From Treponema sp. (GTDB lineage Bacteria > Spirochaetota > Spirochaetia > Treponematales > Breznakiellaceae), in the NCBI GenBank assembly GCA_009786675.1, contig WQRP01000030.1, forward strand, positions 5,624 to 14,997: a stretch of DNA of 9,374 nucleotides, given 5' to 3'. Shown in pieces: positions 5,905 to 9,374 of the stretch. The stretch's first letter is position 1. Every line of letters starts with the position of its first letter. A program made the position numbers and the translations under genes. The notes below the pieces were generated by a model. That model worked only from the letters and a program-made list of their open reading frames with translations, did not search any database and had not been told where the DNA came from.

Positions 5905-7281
5905 GTGTCCGCGGCAAACAACCGGCCGGAGATGGTTCCGGTCAAGCGCATACTCATAGCCAACCGGGGGGAGATAGCCGTCAGGGTTATACGCACCTGC
6001 CGCGAGATGGGTATTGAAACCGTGGCGGTTTATTCCTCCGCCGACAAGGACAACCTTCACGTCCGGCTGGCCGACCAGGCGGTCTGCATCGGCCCGCCGC
6101 CCTCGTCCAAGAGCTATCTGGTCAAGGAAAACATCGTCATGGCGGCCATGCACGCGAACTGCGAGGCGATCCACCCCGGGGTGGGCTTTCTGTCGGAAAA
6201 CGCCGGCTTCGCCAGGATGGTAAGGGACCAGGGACTCGTTTTCATCGGCCCGGATCCGGAGGTCATAGAACTGCTGGGGGACAAGGTCCAGGCCCGGAAG
6301 ACGGCCGAGAAGTACGGCCTCCCTGTCACGCCGGGGACCGGCGCGGTCGACGCCAAGGCGGCATCCGAGGGGGACGCCTCGGTGGTCGACGCGGCCAAGC
6401 GCCTGGGCTTCCCGGTGATCATAAAGGCGGCGGCCGGCGGCGGCGGCAAGGGGATGCGCATAGTCCGCAACCCCGAGGAGCTGGCCGAGAACATCGGCAT
6501 AGCCAGCCGGGAGGCTGAGTCCAACTTCGCCGACGGGACTGTCTTTATAGAGAAGTACCTGGAAAACCCCCGCCACGTGGAACTGCAGATACTTGCGGAC
6601 GGAAACGGAAACGTGGCGATCCTTGGCGAAAGGGACTGCACGGTGCAAAAGCACCACCAGAAGCTTATCGAGGAAAGCCCCTCGCCGGAGGTTACCGACG
6701 ACATGCGGGTCAGGATGGCCGCCGGCGCGTCCTCACTCTTCCGCGAACTTAAGTACCGCGGCGCGGGGACCATCGAGTTCCTGGTCGAAAACGGCGAGTT
6801 TTATTTTATGGAAGTAAACGCCCGCGTGCAGGTGGAGCATCCGGTGACGGAGCTTGTCACCGGCACCGACATTATTCGCCAGCAGATCCTTGCCTGTACC
6901 GAGGGGCGCATGGAAATCGACCCGAACGCGATTAGCTTTAACGGCTGGTCCATCGAGTGCCGGATCAACGCCTTCACCTCGGGGGCTGTCAGCCGCTTGG
7001 AGGTGCCTGGTGGCCCGGGGGTGCGTTTCGATTCGTTCCTGTACAGCGGCTGCCAGGTGCCCCCCTTCTACGATTCCATGGTCGCCAAGCTTATCGTGCA
7101 CGGAACCGACAGGAAACACGCCCTGGCGAAGATGGACCGCGCCCTGCGGGAACTGGTCGTCGACGGGATCAAGACCAACATCGAGATACAGCGGCGGCTC
7201 ATTAACCACCCCGTTTTCGTGAACGGCATATTCGGCACGTCCTGGTACGGGGAAGTGGAGAAGGAAATTGAAAATGGCTGA
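5905..7281 (+). CDS. accC: Biotin carboxylase subunit of acetyl-CoA carboxylase
   Basis: This ATP-grasp enzyme carboxylates the biotin on AccB using bicarbonate and ATP. From the GTG start it has 458 residues. The N-terminal domain starts KRILIANRGEIAVRVIRT. The ATP-grasp glycine loop KAAAGGGGKGM (174-184) is intact, as are GERDCTVQKHHQKLIEE (241-257) and the catalytic segment MEVNARVQVEHPVTE (302-316), followed by Arg353 in ECRINA. Three departures from consensus stand out: HPGV instead of HPGY at residue 93, NAR instead of NTR at 306, and a loop shortened by about seven residues between RINA and PGG (357-367). A GGGG stretch five bases before GTG 5905 favours this start; ATG 5932 is an alternative losing nine residues. 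The gene overlaps accD by eight bases. Confidence 0.93.
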   Translation: MSAANNRPEMVPVKRILIANRGEIAVRVIRTCREMGIETVAVYSSADKDNLHVRLADQAVCIGPPPSSKSYLVKENIVMAAMHANCEAIHPGVGFLSENAGFARMVRDQGLVFIGPDPEVIELLGDKVQARKTAEKYGLPVTPGTGAVDAKAASEGDASVVDAAKRLGFPVIIKAAAGGGGKGMRIVRNPEELAENIGIASREAESNFADGTVFIEKYLENPRHVELQILADGNGNVAILGERDCTVQKHHQKLIEESPSPEVTDDMRVRMAAGASSLFRELKYRGAGTIEFLVENGEFYFMEVNARVQVEHPVTELVTGTDIIRQQILACTEGRMEIDPNAISFNGWSIECRINAFTSGAVSRLEVPGGPGVRFDSFLYSGCQVPPFYDSMVAKLIVHGTDRKHALAKMDRALRELVVDGIKTNIEIQRRLINHPVFVNGIFGTSWYGEVEKEIENG

Positions 7282-8059
7282 CAAAGAAGCCGAAAAGGCA
7301 TGTCCAAGGTGCGGCGTTCCCTACGACAGGGCCGCGGTGGAGGCCGCCCTGAAAACCTGCCCCGGGTGCCACTGGCATTACAGGATGGAGCCGGAGGAGC
7401 GCGTCGCCTACCTTGCCGACGAGGGGAGCTTCGTCGAGTTTTCCGGGGACATACGCTCCAGGAACCCCATCGAGCTTCCGGGCTACGCGGAAAAGCTTGC
7501 CGAGGCGGAGGCCAAGTCCGGGAAAAAGGAGGCGGTCGTCACCGGAACCTGCACCATAGAGGGGCGGCCCCTGATCCTGGCGCTTATGTCCTTTCAGTTT
7601 ATGGGCGGCTCCATGGGATCGGTCGTGGGCGAAAAGGTAAGCCGCGCCCTGCTTAAAGGGGCCGAGGAAAAAACGCCGGTTCTGGTGTTCACGACGTCTG
7701 GTGGCGCCAGGATGCAGGAGGGGATTTTCTCGCTCATGCAGATGGCCAAGACGGCCAGCGCCGCCGCCGAGATGGAAAAGGCCGGGGTTCCCTACTTCGT
7801 CATGCTCTGCGACCCGACCACCGGGGGGGTTACGGCCTCCTACGCGATGCTTGGGGACGTGACCATGGCCGAGCCGGGCGCCCTGGTCGGTTTTGCCGGT
7901 CCCCGCGTAATCGAGGGGACGATTCGGCAGACCCTTCCCGAGGGGTTCCAGCGGGCGGAGTTCCTGCTGGAAAAGGGTTTCGTGGACGTGATTGTCCCGC
8001 GCCGGGAACAGCGGCGGACGATTGCCGCGCTTATTGACCTTCACAGGAGCCAGCCATGA
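7274..8059 (+). CDS. accD: Acetyl-CoA carboxylase carboxyltransferase subunit beta
   Basis: A 261-residue subunit that, with AccA, transfers the carboxyl group from biotin to acetyl-CoA to give malonyl-CoA. An N-terminal zinc ribbon has Cys10, Cys13, Cys29 and Cys32 (C-x2-C-x15-C-x2-C), the family's usual spacing. It is followed by the crotonase-like fold with FQFMGGSMGSVVGEK, FTTSGGARMQEG and DPTTGGVTASYAMLGD, then EGTIRQTLPEGFQRAEFL. ATG 7274 is preferred over the TTG two codons earlier, with AAGGA eight bases upstream. It overlaps the accC end by eight bases and the accA start by ATGA, so the subunits of the carboxyltransferase are probably made by coupled translation. It is a little shorter than the Escherichia coli protein (about 300 residues). 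Confidence 0.95.
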   Translation: MADKEAEKACPRCGVPYDRAAVEAALKTCPGCHWHYRMEPEERVAYLADEGSFVEFSGDIRSRNPIELPGYAEKLAEAEAKSGKKEAVVTGTCTIEGRPLILALMSFQFMGGSMGSVVGEKVSRALLKGAEEKTPVLVFTTSGGARMQEGIFSLMQMAKTASAAAEMEKAGVPYFVMLCDPTTGGVTASYAMLGDVTMAEPGALVGFAGPRVIEGTIRQTLPEGFQRAEFLLEKGFVDVIVPRREQRRTIAALIDLHRSQP

Positions 8060-8973
8060 GCAGCATCGAGGAAAAAATCCAGGAGCTTAAAAAGCTTATA
8101 GAGGCGTCGGGTCTTGACGCGCGGGACGAAATCGTCCTGCTAGAGGAAAAGGTTCGTTCCCAGTCCAAGGTCGAAGGGGTCTGGCGGCAGGTGGAGCTTG
8201 CCAGGCATCCGGACAGGCCGTATTCCGTGGACTACATCGACCGCATTTTTGACGGGTTTATCGAATTGCACGGCGACCGCGCTTTTGCCGACGATCCGGC
8301 GATCGTGGGCGGCGTCGGCTTTCTCGGCTCGCGCCCGGTAACGGTTATCGCCCAGCAGAAGGGCCGCACGCTAAAGGAGAACGTCTGGCGCAACCACGGC
8401 ATGGCCAACCCCGAAGGCTACAGGAAGGCCCTGCGCCTTGCCAAGGCCGCGGAAAAGTTCCGCCGTCCCATCGTTACCTTCGTGGACACCTCCGGGGCGT
8501 ACCCGGGCATGGGTTCCGAGGAGCGGGGCGTGGCGGAGGCCATTGCCCGCAACCTTAGGGATTTTTCCCAGCTTCTTACCCCAATAGTCTGCGTCATAAT
8601 CGGCGAGGGCGGTTCCGGCGGCGCCCTGGGGATTTGCGTCGGGGACAAGATCCACATGCTGGAGAATGCCATCTGTTCGGTTATAAGCCCGGAAGGCTGC
8701 GCCTCGATACTCCTAAGGGACGCGTCCAAGGCGAAAGAGGCGGCGGCGATGCTCCGCATAACGTCCGGCGACCTTTCCGCGTTCAAGATGATAAGCAGCG
8801 TTATCCCGGAGCCAGAAGGGGGCGCCCACCTGGATCCCGACGGCATGGCCAGGGCGGTAAAGGAAAAACTTGTCAAGGATCTTGACGATCTCTGCGCGAA
8901 AAAGCCCGAGGTTCTTGTGCGAAGGCGCAACCATAGGATAAGAAAGTTTGGGCACTGGAGCGAGGGCGCCTAG
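8056..8973 (+). CDS. accA: Acetyl-CoA carboxylase carboxyltransferase subunit alpha
   Basis: A 305-residue subunit that pairs with AccD in the carboxyltransferase heterotetramer making malonyl-CoA for fatty-acid synthesis. An N-terminal helical segment (IEEKIQELKKLIE) leads to RPYSVDYIDRIFDGFIELHG and to the active-site region with FVDTSGAYPGMGSEERG. The oxyanion-hole glycines GEGGSGGALGI and ENAICSVISPEGCASIL follow. The C-terminus is complete and of normal length. The start forms ATGA with the accD stop and has AGGAG six bases upstream. It is the last gene of the acc operon, followed by 101 bases and a terminator. Confidence 0.95.
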   Translation: MSSIEEKIQELKKLIEASGLDARDEIVLLEEKVRSQSKVEGVWRQVELARHPDRPYSVDYIDRIFDGFIELHGDRAFADDPAIVGGVGFLGSRPVTVIAQQKGRTLKENVWRNHGMANPEGYRKALRLAKAAEKFRRPIVTFVDTSGAYPGMGSEERGVAEAIARNLRDFSQLLTPIVCVIIGEGGSGGALGICVGDKIHMLENAICSVISPEGCASILLRDASKAKEAAAMLRITSGDLSAFKMISSVIPEPEGGAHLDPDGMARAVKEKLVKDLDDLCAKKPEVLVRRRNHRIRKFGHWSEGA

Positions 8974-8975
8974 GG

Positions 8976-9059
8976 ATGAGGAAAGCGATTTCTGCGGATC
9001 CGTTACTGTTGCTGGCTGGCGCGTCGTCCGCCCCTGGCGAGCCGGTTAGGTTCTGGTAG
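8976..9059 (+). CDS. Possible small ORF (27 residues) after accA
   Basis: An ATG two bases after the accA stop opens a 27-residue frame, MRKAISADPLLLLAGASSAP and onward to VRFW. It has a short hydrophobic run of four leucines (TTA CTG TTG CTG). It lacks a clear Shine-Dalgarno site, so it would depend on re-initiation after accA. It ends 15 bases before the terminator stem. I recognise no family, and it may be chance. Confidence 0.2.
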   Translation: MRKAISADPLLLLAGASSAPGEPVRFW

Positions 9060-9074
9060 TTTTAGGCGAAAGAC

Positions 9075-9097
9075 GGGGCGGCGACGCCCCTTTTTTT
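9075..9097 (+). terminator. Intrinsic terminator after the acc operon
   Basis: A six-base GC stem GGGGCG/CGCCCC closes a GCGA (GNRA) tetraloop and is followed directly by seven T's. This is a textbook Rho-independent terminator for accBCDA. The rsmE start codon is only 16 bases beyond the T tract. Confidence 0.9.
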
Positions 9098-9111
9098 CGA
9101 ACAAAGGGGCG
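9085..9111 (+). promoter_or_regulatory. Alternative hairpin that would mask the rsmE ribosome-binding site
   Basis: CGCCCCTTT (9085-9093) is perfectly complementary to AAAGGGGCG (9103-9111), giving a nine-base stem with a nine-base loop. The 3' arm contains the AAGGGG likely used as the rsmE Shine-Dalgarno sequence, and the 5' arm is the descending strand of the terminator. The two structures cannot form at once. Confidence 0.5.
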
Positions 9112-9113
9112 TA

Positions 9114-9374
9114 ATGAACCTGATCCTTTTCGAGGCGCACGAGCTAGGCAAACCACTTCCCAGGCGGGACGAACGGGTCATACACCTTGTCAAAGTGCTG
9201 CGTAAAAAAGAAGGCGACGGTTTTGACGCCGGCGTGTTCGGGGTTGGCCTGGGCAATGGCAAAATCGAAAGGACCAACGCGGACGGCTCGCTGAGTTTTT
9301 CCCTAGGCATAAACATCCCCCCCCCCCCGCGCTTGCCGGTTCGCGTTGCCGTGGGGTTTCCCAGGCCAATACAG
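9114..9374 (+). CDS. rsmE: RsmE-family 16S rRNA (uracil-1498 N3) methyltransferase, 5' part (runs off window)
   Basis: The first 87 codons of a gene that continues past the right edge. The protein begins MNLILFEAHELGKPLP and contains RVIHLVKVLRKKEGD, the 'HL..VLR...Gd' motif of the N-terminal PUA-like domain of RsmE. It then has GLGNGKI, a proline stretch PPPPR, and VAVGFPRPIQ, matching the beginning of the SPOUT methyltransferase domain. RsmE methylates U1498 of 16S rRNA in assembled small subunits. Catalytic knot residues lie outside the window, so assignment rests on the N-terminal half. AAGGGG at 9104-9109 is a plausible ribosome-binding site. The proline stretch is coded by a 12-C homopolymer. 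I see no promoter between the terminator and this start. Confidence 0.75.
   Translation, partial: MNLILFEAHELGKPLPRRDERVIHLVKVLRKKEGDGFDAGVFGVGLGNGKIERTNADGSLSFSLGINIPPPPRLPVRVAVGFPRPIQ
9317..9328 (+). repeat. Poly-C tract (12 C) inside rsmE
   Basis: An uninterrupted run of 12 cytosines codes for part of an Ile-Pro-Pro-Pro-Pro-Arg stretch at the domain junction of RsmE. With 12 C's the frame continues into recognisable RsmE sequence; one C more or less would shift the frame. Confidence 0.95.

Noticed and set aside
5860..8044. Long minus-strand frames opposite accC and accD (5860-6657, 7202-8044)
   Set aside because: High GC content opens antisense frames. The plus-strand proteins match biotin carboxylase and AccD end to end.
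9062..9316. Minus-strand frame opposite rsmE
   Set aside because: It covers the terminator and lies antisense to the recognisable RsmE N-terminus.

Overview
The window is GC-rich bacterial DNA, densely packed and almost entirely coding. Several traits point to a Treponema-like spirochaete. There are two BspA-type leucine-rich-repeat lipoproteins with 'NQLTxVxIPxxVTxIGxxAF' repeats, a repeat style common in termite-gut and related treponemes. Both have loose lipoboxes with Phe at -3. The P-protein style prephenate dehydratase and the RsmE homologue also read like the clostridial/spirochaetal versions. This assignment is inference from protein style only.

Layout. (1) Positions 3-2074, plus strand: the end of an aromatic amino-acid operon. 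It holds the 3' part of a prephenate dehydratase gene (pheA), overlapped by ATGA with a fused shikimate dehydrogenase-shikimate kinase. (2) Positions 2039-5274, minus strand: two tandem paralogous LRR lipoprotein genes, then a citramalate synthase gene (cimA). The cimA tail overlaps the tail of the aroE-aroK fusion by 36 bp. (3) Positions 5275-5414: an AT-richer divergent control region of 140 bp with promoter-like boxes on both strands and two inverted repeats. (4) Positions 5415-8973, plus strand: a complete acetyl-CoA carboxylase operon, accB-accC-accD-accA, with gaps or overlaps of only a few bases. (5) Positions 8974-9374: a possible 27-residue ORF, a strong intrinsic terminator and, 16 bases after its U tract, the start of an rsmE-like rRNA methyltransferase gene that runs off the window.

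How the genes work together. The plus-strand aromatic genes serve the shikimate pathway and phenylalanine synthesis. CimA makes citramalate from pyruvate and acetyl-CoA for isoleucine. AccBCDA commits acetyl-CoA to malonyl-CoA for fatty acids. The two LRR lipoproteins are probably surface or periplasmic and are not metabolically linked.

I see no defence system, mobile element, CRISPR array or tRNA. The most notable signals are regulatory or structural. The accA-rsmE junction contains two mutually exclusive hairpins, a terminator and one that would mask the rsmE ribosome-binding site. A 12-C homopolymer lies inside rsmE. The two divergent genes have -10-like boxes almost touching their start codons. 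The biotin carboxylase carries several departures from the family consensus.
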